64,000 nt of DNA, from contig CANTFL010001018.1 in the NCBI GenBank assembly GCA_947650285.1, positions 62,001-126,000 of the forward strand. The letters are read 5' to 3'. Below the pieces are notes generated by a model. It did not search any database and had not been told where the DNA came from. It saw only the letters and a list, made by a program, of their open reading frames with translations. The position numbers and the translations under genes were made by a program. The DNA comes from Hyaloperonospora brassicae. Lineage: Eukaryota > Oomycota > Peronosporomycetes > Peronosporales > Peronosporaceae. Each line of letters opens with the position of its first letter. The stretch's first letter is position 1. Shown in pieces: positions 34,399 to 45,763 of the stretch.

Positions 34399-34770
34399 TT
34401 AGAGCTGCACGTCCTGGTACATCCACTTGTCGTCCTGGAGCTGCTGGGCTTTGCTCCGTAGAGCCGCAAGTGTCTCCTTGAACAAAGCTGACCACGTCAC
34501 GACCATTAGTTAGCACCTTATAGTGTGTGGCACGTATAGTGTCCACGATACAGACGCTGTCAGTGGGCAGCCCGCACCGTTGTTCAAATCCTGCGCTGCT
34601 TCTTGGTCGGCCTTGCGCTTGTGCTCGAGTCGGGATAGCACTTGCAAAACTGTGCATGACAGCATTCGAGTGAGTCCTTGGGTCGATAATGCAGTAATTG
34701 GGGTGTGGTACGTACGGCTGCTATTGCTGGCAGGAGCGCTAGAGGGTGTCGAGCTGGACGGAAAGCTCAT
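34399..34770 (-). CDS. Small conserved-looking coiled-coil protein, three exons, family not identified
   Basis: Exons 34770-34716, 34649-34578 and 34487-34399 join in frame (donors GTACGT and GTGCGG; acceptors GCACAG and GGTCAG, the latter preceded by a GCTAACTAAT branch-like site). They give 71 residues. After a Ser/Pro-rich N-terminus the rest is a charged helix (LLQVLSRLEHKRKADQEAAQ, then LFKETLAALRSKAQQL) ending DDKWMYQDVQL. The three-exon phase agreement and the good splice sites argue for a real gene. The helix followed by a conserved-looking Trp-Met-Tyr end resembles small subunits of larger complexes, but I cannot name one. It is convergent with succinyl-CoA ligase alpha. Confidence 0.6.
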
Positions 34771-37384
34771 GTTTAGTTGATGAATGAACGCCTTGCACAC
34801 GCATAAAACGATGTGTCTGTTGCGTATAATATCAATTCTCAGGAGATAGTTGCATGGACAAGAGAAGATATCGACGCGAGTGGGTGATTTGGTTGGATAT
34901 TTGTCCGGATAATATCAAAGGTGCCGGTCGAGCAAAGATTTGCTAGACTGTGTGGACTCTTTTGCTTTTGATCGAATGTGTAGGAAAGATAGCATTTTAT
35001 ATCAAGCAAGTAATGTCTTCTTCGAAGGCGGCAATCGTTTGCTGTCGATCGCAACGCATCAGTCGGCACTACTGATACAGTAGAAGCGTTCGGATAGTAT
35101 CTGCTATACGTACCCTGCGTCATTCAAATGTTAGTCGGTTGTGATCGCTGCGAACACGTGAGCTTTGCTTTGGCATGTAGCTCGTGCTTTTACTGTAGGT
35201 ATGAAAGTAGACTTGAGCTTATCGTGACCGAGTCGGAAGTCAGCGATGCAGAGACCCCTAGAGCGAGCAAAGCTGCTTGGTCATGTCGTGCTCTCATGAC
35301 GCTGAATACGTAGAGTTTGATATCACCAAAGGCGTAACGAAGGCCGTCGCCGTTGTGCCGAGTAGGGCATAGAGCTGCATGAGATGATCAGAGTGTCACG
35401 CTGATGGTGTCGGTGCAAGAGTCCATATTGCATCCGATTCAGAGGCTACAATACGGTGGACGTAACGGTTGCGAAAGAGCTTCTTGAGAAGGAGAGAGCA
35501 CTCGGTCGTTGTAAGCATTGCAACAGCAATTGCTCGTTCGACGACGAATGGAATTGCGTTGACGGTATTGCAGAACAGGTCGGAAGACGGACGGAGGATC
35601 GGTTACAGCCTTGCAGAAGCAAGACAAAATGTCAAGTGCGACAGTGTGTAGCCATCTACGTGGAATACGTCGCGGAAGTCTAAGGCCTGCACGAGCTGTA
35701 TATTGGATACGACATTGCCAAGTGCACTAGGGGGAGATTCGTGCACTTCATTGGGAACTGAGATGCAGAGACTCACTTGTACAATGCGAACCTGAGCAAA
35801 GTGCTGTACGTGCGCAAGTATTCGTGGTGTACAGAGAGAAAAGCGAACGATCGCTAAGTTTATGCCGCTGGTGACGCTCCCCGATGCCGATTACGTATAG
35901 CGAACAGAGCCGTCTCGCCGATGCGAGAACAAGACAAAGGGACACAGAGAGTGCTGCAGGACGGCAGTATATGCGATTATGACGTAGCTATCGACTACGA
36001 CGTTATGCAGTCGATAGCCACGTTGCGATATCACGGTACACTACTGGTGTAGGCACTTGCAAGTGCTTAGTTGCCGAAAACGATATGGCTTGACCAAACC
36101 TCCTTAGTCGAGTGCTGCCTTCGAACGGGCTTCCACAACAGTCGAGGCCCTCTTCCAGTATTAACGAAACTATCGCGACGATCAAAAAGAAGGTAAACAA
36201 CGAGAGCCGCTATGTACGTCAAGGAAGCTGTGAAAACAGCTTTTTTGCTCCAATATATTTGAACTCGCCGGCCTGAAACGAGGCATCGAGAGAGGAATGT
36301 ACAAGATAGCGATCTGCTGAGTCTTCTCTGGCCACTGAGCACTGCAAGGAAGTCCGAGTTGCATGGGAGGCGGCAGCCTGCAAACTGGATGGGGCCTTCT
36401 TGCGCACGAGCTGGTTCACAGTATCAGATCGGTAAGGTCCATCAAGAGCCGGACCAGATCGAGGGCACGGCATCTTGTGCTTCACCATCAGACATTCCAC
36501 GAAAAGCATACGGCTGGAAGGACAGTCTGTGGCGTAGGACATGCTGATTTATGCAGTCAAAGACTGTTTAGAGCCTCGTTGCCGACGAACTCGCTAGTCG
36601 CGACGGTGTCGACATCATGTATCTGCATATATCAGCACAGACAACGGGCATTTCGTGGGCGGTAGAGCTTGGAACTTTGCGGTGCGACAGGGACGTATGG
36701 GGCAAGTAGATCACTTGCTTCATGGAAAGGTCCGCATCTACCGACCGACACTGCAGTTGTCTCGTAGTGGCTCGACATTCGTATTCACAGGATAGCACCA
36801 GTCAAACACGTTTAGTCGGTCTATGCTGTGGTCGAGCTGCTGCGCTACATTTGACAGCTTAACGTACGATACAAATGATCGTCGTCTCGCACTTCACGCG
36901 ACTTGTTATGTAGCAGCAAATGGACGACGCTGTGTCGTACATCGATAAAAAAAAGGCACCTCACTACTCTCTACCAACAAGCGGCCAGACGATCATATCG
37001 CACGGCAGGGCCACGACTGCTCGACGTGACTGACTGAAGAAAGACCCACTTGTCGTGTCGTTTAAACAACGTGTCGATACGCTTTTACCGAAAGGGGAAA
37101 CCCAAGTCCACGTGATGGCCTTCCAAGCGGCATGCGAACCTAACGAGCGATTCGCCCCAAGCTCGAAAAAAGAAAACATCTTTGCGTGCGTTTCTACCAC
37201 AACACAGCAGGCGATCCACGCACGCACACGCACACGCACCCACCCACCCAAAACAAAGACACACATAGAAACGCGATCCCAAAATAACAAACGCGCCAAT
37301 CCCATCACTGCTCCCTCGATTTCTAACGCCAGGCCACACTGTACCCACTTCCATCGTAGAGCTCCTCCCAGCTATAACATCAAC
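34771..37384. other. Gene-free island
   Basis: Only short frames are present on both strands, with no recognisable domain, RNA gene or terminal repeat. The last 400 bp is the 5' flank of the psq-type gene and includes A/C-rich tracts with repeated CGCACA near 37217-37260. An open frame continues upstream of that gene's ATG to 37055 but is low-complexity and probably 5' UTR. Confidence 0.5.
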
Positions 37385-38251
37385 ATGAACGGCTCGCGCG
37401 ACTCAACTCCCGCTCCGCCAGCGCGTCCCCACGTCCCGCGACCAGCCACCGACGCCCCCACATGTCCCACCACCCGCGCACCAGCTGCCCCGAAGCGCAA
37501 GCGCGTCGTGCTGTCCCTCCACGACAAGCAGCAAGTGCTCCAGCGCCTCGAACACGGCGAGCAGCCGCTTGCCCTCGCACAGGCGTTCGGCATCAGTCGG
37601 CAACAAGTGTCGGACATTAAGAAGAACCGCGACCGCATTCTAAGCTACTGCAGCGAGGCCAAGTGCCTCTTGAAGCTCAAGCGCAAGACGCTCAAGGCCG
37701 TGCCCGCGTCGTGCCCGGGCGTCGAGCAGGAGCTCTATCGCTGGCTCGTGCGGCAGCAGACGTTGGCCCGCGCTGTGTCGAGTGACGCGCTGTGGCAAAA
37801 GACGACGGACCTGTTTCGGCAGTACGCGGCTGAGCCCGCGCAGCGCTCGGTGGCTGCCATGACGTCGTGGCTCCGACAGTTCAAACAAGCGCACGGTCTT
37901 TACGACGTTGCGGACCACGAGCTGCAGCACTTGCCCGAGCAGTTTACACCGATGATGCACAACGCTGCGCTCACGTCTGGGGACGTTTCTGCTGCAGGGA
38001 AACCAGATGCAATGCTGACGGTGGATGATGGACGCGGGTACAGGTCTCCTCGTTGCAGGAGGGACGAGCGCGGGAACTCACCAGCACAAGATCAGATACC
38101 GACGCGGGTCGTGTCGTTGCAGACGACCGTTGACACGCTTGGCCAGCTAAATCATCAGTTGTCCAAGTTTGAACGCGAGATGGCCATGAAGCTCGACTAT
38201 CTCGATGAACGCGTCGCCAAGTTGTGCTACTTTGTGCTACCGTCGCCGTAG
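37385..38251 (+). CDS. psq/CENP-B N-type HTH DNA-binding protein without transposase domain
   Basis: A single exon of 288 residues from the ATG at 37385 (MNGSRDSTPAPP). A basic Pro-rich leader is followed by a psq-type helix-turn-helix (about 40-85: KRVVLSLHDKQQVLQRLEHG, then ALAQAFGISRQQVSDIKKNR). A second helical segment (about 105-175: CPGVEQELYRWLVRQQ, then MTSWLRQFKQAHGL) matches the second CENP-B-type HTH. This two-HTH arrangement is that of pogo/Tigger transposases and CENP-B. No DDE catalytic domain follows; the C-terminus instead has a helical segment (QLNHQLSKFEREMAMKLDYL) that could dimerise. It is therefore probably a domesticated transposase-derived DNA-binding protein or transcription factor. 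Target unknown. Confidence 0.7.
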   Translation: MNGSRDSTPAPPARPHVPRPATDAPTCPTTRAPAAPKRKRVVLSLHDKQQVLQRLEHGEQPLALAQAFGISRQQVSDIKKNRDRILSYCSEAKCLLKLKRKTLKAVPASCPGVEQELYRWLVRQQTLARAVSSDALWQKTTDLFRQYAAEPAQRSVAAMTSWLRQFKQAHGLYDVADHELQHLPEQFTPMMHNAALTSGDVSAAGKPDAMLTVDDGRGYRSPRCRRDERGNSPAQDQIPTRVVSLQTTVDTLGQLNHQLSKFEREMAMKLDYLDERVAKLCYFVLPSP

Positions 38252-39773
38252 TGGAACTAGCGGCAGTTTGTGGAGTACGTTGTTGTTGTGTGGTGGTCGA
38301 AGGCGGACAATTAATCGCATTCGTTGCGACGTGGAGTCAATGGAGCAACTTGAGACGATTCGGATGACGTGGATGACACATGCACGCAGGGGCAATGAAT
38401 GTATGCACCAAGATTTGATTCGGCGGTCTGTAGTTGTCAGTCGAGATTGGATGGCGGCGAGCTCACGCCGTCTTTGTCGTGAAGCGTCTGGCGAAAGATG
38501 GTCAAGGGGGTACCAAAAGAGCAGCCGACACCTGAGCAGAGCCGAGCATCTCTTGCCTGTTGTACTCACGTACCTGACTGGCGGATCATATACCTGACAC
38601 AGCTGATGGACGCTGCGAGCCAAAGTGCGGTCAAGGCAAAGGTGTGCAAGGCGTTACCGTAGGGTGGATACTCGGTCATGTCTACAGCACAACTCGATCT
38701 TTCGTGCGTTGAACGAATGGCGCCTCTTTCCAGCTATCAGACAGACACGTCTCAACGCCATTCACGTTGTTATTGTTGCGGCTCGAAGCAGCTAATGGCC
38801 GTATCGATCGGTACACGTCAAGTGAAAGGCTATTCTCGCTCTATTGAGATGGAGATGTGTGGCGTAACGATGCGACGCACGCTGCAGCTTGGTGGACTGA
38901 ACCGTCGTAGCTCTCGGCTACGGCCTTGTTCGTGGTCATACGCTCGAGAGCGGCCTTCCACATGACGACGGTCGCCGAATGCAAACTTGTTGTTCCCTTT
39001 TAGCACTACACGGACGAAACAAAGTGGACCCGACAGCTTGACAGCGAACCGAATCGTAGCAAAAGACTTGGCTCAGGAACGCACTGCTTGGAAAAGTGTG
39101 CGCTTACATGGCACGTTGGGCAAACCAATGTAAGCTCAACCTGATTGCACAATGCTTTACAAGATAGAAACTGGGACACGCTGTTCATCTGTCCGGTGCT
39201 TTCGTTGTCCAGTGTGGTAAATTCCACGAACGCCCAGCGAGAAAATTTGGAAAGCAACCGATCGTAGACACGTGTGAAGTCTCAACTCGGAGGATCACAT
39301 GAGTTGAAACGGAGTCGCGCACTTGTCGAAGAAACGACGAAAATGTCGTGCGACAAGACCAGTCCCTTGTCGACGTTTTGTGCAAATTGGGTGTGAACAG
39401 TCGCTCCTGAACGGGAAATGTAACGGCTTCCGTCCAGATGGCAGACGTCTTCTTTGTCCATTTGTGCCGACTCATTGTGGTATCACGACGGTGTCTTTCG
39501 ACTTGTCCTCGCCACCGTATGTCTTGTACGCGCTGCGACATTCGAGTACTTTTTCTTGATGAACCTGTGGTCAGCTGAAGCGAAACGTAGTCACCGCCAT
39601 CACTTCGAACGGACGCCCGCAACAGATGTGACAAATCCAATCGTCGTTGCACCGGCTGGACGCTCGAGTGTCATCCGCTACAAACATCGAGCGACTCGCT
39701 GCAAAATTTATGATTCGATTACTTTTTGACGACTCCTGCGATTTCCGTAAATACACGTACTTGTACCACCGGC
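38252..39773. other. Intergenic, no gene recognised
   Basis: The stretch lies between the psq-type gene and the stop of the HECT ligase. Frames up to 155 codons on the minus strand (39185-39652) show no known motif, have no paired splice signals that I could use, and overlap other frames. Nothing else was identified. Confidence 0.5.
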
Positions 39774-42104
39774 TTACTCGATGGTAAACCCAGTTACTTC
39801 CATTTGGATCACGAGCGATAACGCGGTTCGCAAGTCCTTCTCGGTGCTGTATCGTGGTAAGTCGATGCTGTAATCATTCACGACGACGTTAGCACCTCAA
39901 ACTCAACAACAGACGACCACGCACACATTCGTACCGGTTGAAACACGTGTGCGCCCTCGGATACAGGCACTCGTCGACAGCGACGCACTGGATCGCGAAC
40001 GGACAAATGCGTCCATCGTTCATAGTCAGTGCTTTGAAGCCTTGCACGGGCACTCGCGCTGAACCTGTCGTGAATTGCAGCAGACGCGCCTTCTGCTCGT
40101 TCGAGAATTCCTTCACAATGCTCCAGAACCAGGCAATCACTCGCTCGTCGCGCTGCCCCACATAAATAGTGTGAGTTTTCCAGTCCCGCACGTCAATGTC
40201 GGGAATCCCGCAGATCAACAGCTCCAGCTCCTGGTGGTCGAAGACGGAGATCAGCTCCTTAGGGATAATAGAGAAAAGACCTTGCATCAATGAACCGAGC
40301 TGCAGCGACGTGCTGGTCGCAACAATCCACTTGAACCGCAAGTTGATGTACTCCATCTTGTTCTCTTCTGTGACAGGGATGGTTGACCCATTTGGGACCA
40401 GATCCACCACCTTTGTCTTGTCGGACATTTGGTCGACGTTGACCCTGTAGCACCAACAAACTTCGTTAGCATTCCTCCCAACCTCGAGAACACCAGACGA
40501 CTATGTACGTACGTAAAGTCCAATGCCAGCGATTCCACGCCTGTGTTTTCTCGTAGCCACTTCAGGTTCTTGTGTAAATCATTGTCCACGAACTCTAGAT
40601 CGGAAAAGGTGATGGGGATGCCGAGAATGTGCTTGCATACTGGGAGCGCCAGGTGTGCGTCAATCAGAATGCCTTCGAAAAGCGCTCGACCGATGAAGCG
40701 GCCGATTGCCTGATAATACTGTACACGAAATCAGACAACAACAAACGATGAGCAACGTTTCCAGCCAGCCAACGAGCACTAGTCACAACCTGCACGTACC
40801 ATCAAATGATCAACGCTCGCTTCAGCTGATGCTGGGTTGATCCTCAACCCGTCACCATTGGGACTTCTGAAGAACAGTCCGGTCAAGTCGTCAAAGACTT
40901 CTTTTGTCATCAAAGTAAACCACTCGCGGACCAATCCACCTGCATCCACGCCCGGCTCGTTCGCAAACTTAATTCGGAGCGACTGGTGCAGCTGATCGGG
41001 CGTCGCCCACAGCAATTGCTCGCAAGAGTTATGAAGAAGGTTGTCACGCTCAATCTCAAGCAACAAGTGGCCATATTCCCACGGCACCTCCATCGCTGCC
41101 GTGTGCTGCACAAACCACGCGTGTTTCTGCTGGAACGGCAGCGACCGAACTTGTTCCAGCTCGTCCTGCGAGAACTCGGGGTTGTCCATGCAGCGCGTCG
41201 CTAGCGCGCCATCGGCCGACTCAATCGATAACCTCCCCGTCGGGTTCTTGGGCGACACGACCACACGCGACACAATCCCGAGCGAGTTCGCACTCGCATT
41301 CGACAGGATCGAGTCGCGCAACGACGTGGACGATTGGCTCCGCAGTCCTTCCAGCGTCCGCAGGCTTTTCAGCGCTTGGCGGTCCATAAAGTGTTTCTTC
41401 CGCACCCACACGAGCTGTCCGTCCGTATTGCGTTCTCTTGTCCACTCGTGCCGCCGTCGCGCTGACTGCTGCCGCAAGTTCAGCACACTGAGCCTCCGCT
41501 TGAACCGTTCCCTGTCCTTCTTGACCGACGAGTGCGTCCGCACGACCGCTCGTGACGACGTCGAGCGGCTGTCCCCTGCACTGCGGGCCGGCGAGTGCTC
41601 CTTCTCTTCCATGTACAGCACGTACTTGGCGCTCGCGAGCGCGCCCGTGGACGACGCGCTGCTGCTGTGCTCGCTCGGGTCGTCGCCGTGCCGCGCGCGC
41701 CGGTGGTCCAGCAGCTTGAACGACCGGTCCGTACCACACAGCATGCACGTCACTTGCGAGTCGTAGCTCTTGAACGAGCACACGTCGCACTCCCAGAGAC
41801 TGTTCATGTCCTGGTCGCTGGCGATCACGTCCTGTCGCAGCATCGCCTCGGGCGCCGCCTGCTGCTGCCGCAGGAAACTCGACTCGAGTTTGTGCTTAAA
41901 GAAGAGGTTGTAGACGAGACACGTGAGCATCATCGCGCCAATCACAAAGTAAAACATAAAGTTGTAGCTGTCCGACGAGTCCACGAGCCGCCGGCGCAGC
42001 GTCGGCGCCGCCACTGGCGCTGTGGCGGCGCTGCTGCTGGCGCACAGACGCGAACACGCGACGGCGGCGGTCAGGAGGCGCCGCCAGAGAAGGGACGTGC
42101 GCAT
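39774..42104 (-). CDS. Membrane-anchored RanBP2-finger HECT E3 ubiquitin ligase
   Basis: Four exons, 42104-40800, 40718-40513, 40444-39935 and 39867-39774, give 704 residues. The N-terminus looks like a signal sequence (MRTSLLWRRLLTAAVACSRL), followed by one membrane span at about 49-69 (NFMFYFVIGAMMLTCLVYNLF). A RanBP2-type zinc finger lies at 104-123 (W-x-C-x2-C-x10-C-x2-C). A Ser/Arg-rich linker leads to a HECT domain from about 345 to the end, with EPGVDAGGLVREWF, the YYQAIGRFIGRALFEG block and the catalytic Cys at about 671 in AHTCFNR, 34 residues from the C-terminus as expected. HECT enzymes take ubiquitin onto this Cys before substrate transfer. Topology suggests an ER/Golgi-anchored enzyme facing the cytosol. 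Cargo unknown. Confidence 0.88.
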
Positions 42105-42669
42105 GACGGGGCGAGCGAGCGACTGGAGGAATGCCGTCGGTCGGTCGCGGGTGGCGCGCGGTGTTTCAGTTGTATTCGGACAATGCGACTTTGTGGTGGG
42201 ATTGTTACGTTAGGAGGAGGAGGAGGAAGAGGACTGTTGGTGCAAGTGCTCTTATTGTTGTGAGTCGTTTGTGCGAATATTTAGTTAGTTGGCGATTTGT
42301 TCAATTCCGTTTCCTTTTTGTTTGCTCATTGAGGCTGTAGTTGGTGAGATAATTACAATGCAAAGTTGGAGAAGGCGTCGTGAGTCTCGTTGCGCTGGGA
42401 TTGTTGTTGTTGTTGTTGGGATTGTTGTTGTTGTTAGTATTGTTGTTGTTTCTATGTGTTGCCTTCGTCTTGTTCTTCTTTGCAGACTGTGTGTGTGTGT
42501 GTGTGTGTGCGTTTGTTTTCTCGTTCGGATTGTTCAGATCGCGTGTGTCTATCTGCGAGCCGGTTGCGGTTCAGACCAGACGGGCGGCGTCGTGTGTACC
42601 GACAACTCGGTACATCGCGTCCCGCGTGATATTTCGTCGCATGTCGCGAGAAATCGGCCAGCAGTCCGC
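42105..42669. other. Divergent promoter region with GTT and TG microsatellites
   Basis: This 565-bp stretch separates the starts of the HECT ligase (minus) and the C92-like gene (plus). It contains a GTT-rich run (42401-42451) and a TG run (42488-42509). A frame continues upstream of the C92-like start codon, but it is largely repeat-encoded poly-Val or poly-Cys and is not counted as coding. Confidence 0.6.
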
Positions 42670-44547
42670 ATGCCGACCATACGCGACACGCCGTCGGCGC
42701 TCAACGCGCTGCTCGCGCAGGTCCTCGCGCCCAACAGTCTGCAGTTCAATGCGCACGAGTTTCAACGGTAGTGTGTCGCCTGTTGTCAAGTGATGTGGGA
42801 AAGAGAGAGAGGGAGAGACAGAGAGAGAGAGTCTGTCGCTGTGCAACTGACAGTGGTGCGCTGCAAAAGGGCATCGAAAGCGGCGCAGGAGGCGGCCAGA
42901 GACGCGGCGACGCGCGTCCAACCAGGTGCGAGCAAATGTCGCATAGATCTCTCGATAGACAGAGATCTTCGGTTCAAAAGCAGATGATGAGGTCTACTTT
43001 CATCCATCTGCTGTCTGTCATGTCATAGGAGACAATGTGGTGGATGGACAGTCAGTCAGTCAGTCAGCTGACGAAGTGTCTGCTGTCTGTGTTGCTGGTG
43101 CAGGCGACTTGATCTTTAGCACGACGAGCGGAGCCGTGTACTCGATGGGCAGATACGTGACTGAGAACACGTATGACCACGTGGTACGTGGGTGTGCACT
43201 CGAGAAGAAGGAGACTCAATTGACAGCTGAGGAGCGCGGGCAGTGGATGTCGCACTTGTCGAGCGAGAGATGAGGGCAGATGGTTCAGTAGTGTTATCGT
43301 TGTTGCAATGGGACAAGGTCATTGTGATGGACGAGCGCACGGTGCTGCACGTGGGAATGCCGTCTGTGAGGCTAATGCCGTTAGAGCGGCTCCTGCTGCC
43401 TCAACGGCAACCTGTGGTGCGTGTGCAATGAGTTTGCAATGCAAGATGGTGATGGCGTTCGTGGCGTGACACATGGACGAACCTGTGTTGTTACTGTTGT
43501 TGTTGTGTGGGGGTGACAGCGCAGGTGCTGCGCGTGGCAATGGCCGAGGAGGAACTGCAGCGTTTTCTACGTTGCGCTCGACACTTGGTCGGATGCCAGT
43601 ACGATGTCGCACGGTGAGTGAGTGAGTGTGCGACTGGCTTAGTTGGAGGGATCACGGGCGAGACTCCAGGACTGGCTCAACTGAAGTGCCCGTGCTTTGC
43701 GTAGAGCGTATCAGCTGATGGTGCGGCTAGCGCTGAAACGTCTCACCGGTTCGTCACCGCTGCCGAGATTGCCACTTGACGTCAAAAGCAACGCCTGGAT
43801 CTGCAGCGACGCCATCCTGTACGCGTCGTTATTTCTGCACGTTTGCCCTACTTGCACGTGCTGCAGTATCCTGTGATGCTGACTCGGATGGAACGACTGT
43901 GTCCGCGTTCGACTGGGTAGTGTACTGCTCGCAGGTTGCTGTGAGGCATTTCGCGAAGCGTTGGCCAAGGCGAGGCAAGAAGCTGAACTAGGTTCGTGTC
44001 GTCTCGTTTCGCTCGTGTTGCCGCAATGTTGCCATTCTTGTCGATCGCGTGGTCAAGCGGGCCAACTCATGTGACATGCTGTCTGCTCACTGCTTTTCTA
44101 GACATCTTTACGATCGGTAGCGCTTCCCTGACAGACTTCCAACGGCTCCGCCGCATCGAGCCAGCCGTTATTTCGCGTGTACCGTTGCCAGTGGTCAACT
44201 TCACGCTAGCGCCGCACAAACGATCGTGGCGAGCACATGTCGCTGAGATGGTGCAGTTCGCGCAGAGCCTGCAACACGGCACGTTCAAGTGGCCTTTGCC
44301 GCCCGTGCCTGGAATCTCGTCCAGGGTACGCGAAGTCGCAGCCTGCATCCCGCCCTCGTCCATGGACGCGAAGCACAAGGTCCAGATGCTGAGCTACGTG
44401 CTGCTGTTTCTCGCGACACTTGGGCGAGGACTGACCGTGAAGCGAGTGTTGCTCCGAGCCATTGAGATGCTCATGCTGCGCTACGTTGCACACCACGTGA
44501 TGCTGTGCTTGCAGTCGTCGCCAGCTTTTGCCAGTGCGAGACTATAG
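42670..44547 (+). CDS. YiiX/C92-like permuted papain-fold (amidase/peptidase) protein, eight exons
   Basis: Eight exons keep frame: 42670-42767, 42822-42925, 43104-43183, 43318-43416, 43525-43613, 43705-43818, 43921-43991 and 44102-44547; 366 residues. Most donors are GTACGN or GTGNGN; intron 3 would use an AAG acceptor. The core reads PGDLIFSTTSGAVYS, then YDHVVIVMDERTVLHVG, MPSVRLMPLERLLLP, and SNAWICSDAILVLLAGC. This order (His in YDHV at about 93, His in VLHVG at 105, Cys in ICSD at about 190) matches the circularly permuted papain fold of bacterial YiiX/YebB proteins and peptidase family C92. GSASLTDFQRL follows in the C-terminal helical part. Substrate and cellular site are unknown. One short-exon junction could be wrong. 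Confidence 0.6.
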
Positions 44548-44703
44548 AGACGCGTCTAGTGAGTGAGCCGGCCGGGAATACCAACCACGTCGCGGTTCAG
44601 CACACTCGTTGGTCCACTTTTTTATACGTCCCGCCATTGTCGTCGTTCAGTGTGACAGTAGCCGACCAACTGCCAGAACCAGCGGAAGTGTACCCCATTG
44701 AGC

Positions 44704-45763
44704 ATGACACGAGAAGCTCAAGCAGCAGAAGCCGCAGGCGCAGTCCCCGCCGGTGGCCTATGTCTGCTCGTGATCGACCAACAAGTGGACTTCCATCCCG
44801 GCGGATCACTGGCGATCCCCACGGCCAACGAAGACGCCGCGCGCATTGCCGCGTTCATCCGCCAGCACACGGCGAAGCTCAAGCAGCTCGTGCTCACGTT
44901 GGACTCGCACCAGCGCTACCACATTGCGCATGCGAACTTCTGGGAGAACGCCGAGGGGCGCTGGCCCGACCCGTTCTCGTGTATCACAGCTGAGGACGTG
45001 GCCACTGGCGTGTGGCGCCCACGCGACCCGAGTCTGAAGGACTACGTGTTGGCCTACACGTCGGCGCTCGAAGCCAGCGGCAAGTTCACGCTGTGCATCT
45101 GGCCAGAGCACTGCATCATTGGCTCGCCCGGGCACAATGTCGTGCCGCCAGTCCATGCAGCTGCGATGGCGTGGACGCAAGCGGCGCTGACGCCCGTGCA
45201 GTACGTCACGAAGGGCAGCAACTCGTTCACGGAGCACTACTCGGCGCTCCAGGCCGAGATCGAGCTGCCTTATGATTCCTCGACAAGGTACTTGTGGGCA
45301 CTGGGGAAGCTCGAGGCTCAAAAGGGCGCAAGAGCGAGCGAGCGAGCGAGCGCACGGACTGACTGGGCGTTTGGATCTCGTTGACATGCGTGCCACAGGT
45401 TGAACACGTCGCTCGTTGAGGCGCTCGAACGGGCCGACCAAGTGGTCATCTGCGGCGAAGCGCTGTCGCACTGCGTGAACTACACAGTGCGTGACCTGGT
45501 CGCAGTGTGGCCACAAGACCGACGCCAGGACCTCGTGATCCTCACGGACTGCGCGTCTGCCGTTCCAGGATTTGAAGCCGCTGGAGAGGTGCGCACCATG
45601 TGCGCGTCGAGCGACGTTCTGCTCGCTACGTCAAGTGCGACTTGTGTGGAATCCTAACGACCGCTTGTCGGGTGCCTTTGTGTGCATTGACCTGCAGGCG
45701 TTTCTCCGCGACATGGCGGCAAAAGGTCTAACGCTCACGACGTCTACGCAGTTCTGTGCCTAA
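44704..45763 (+). CDS. Nicotinamidase (isochorismatase fold)
   Basis: Three exons (44704-45287, 45399-45588, 45698-45763) joined by introns of 111 and 109 bp give 279 residues. The catalytic Asp25 lies in LLVIDQQVDFHPGG; metal ligands Asp66, His68 and His135 lie in LTLDSHQRYHIAH and WPEHCIIGSPGH; the lysine in YVTKGSNSF and the nucleophile Cys220 in CGEALSHCVNYT complete the site. The extra length relative to bacterial PncA is usual for eukaryotic PNC1-like enzymes. It hydrolyses nicotinamide to nicotinate and ammonia, feeding NAD salvage. Intron 1 contains a GAGC repeat (45332-45351). An in-frame TTG two codons upstream was not used. It starts 156 bp after the C92-like gene. Confidence 0.93.

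Noticed and set aside
37385..38251. An intact pogo/Tigger transposon
   Set aside because: No DDE catalytic domain and no terminal inverted repeats were seen around the gene.
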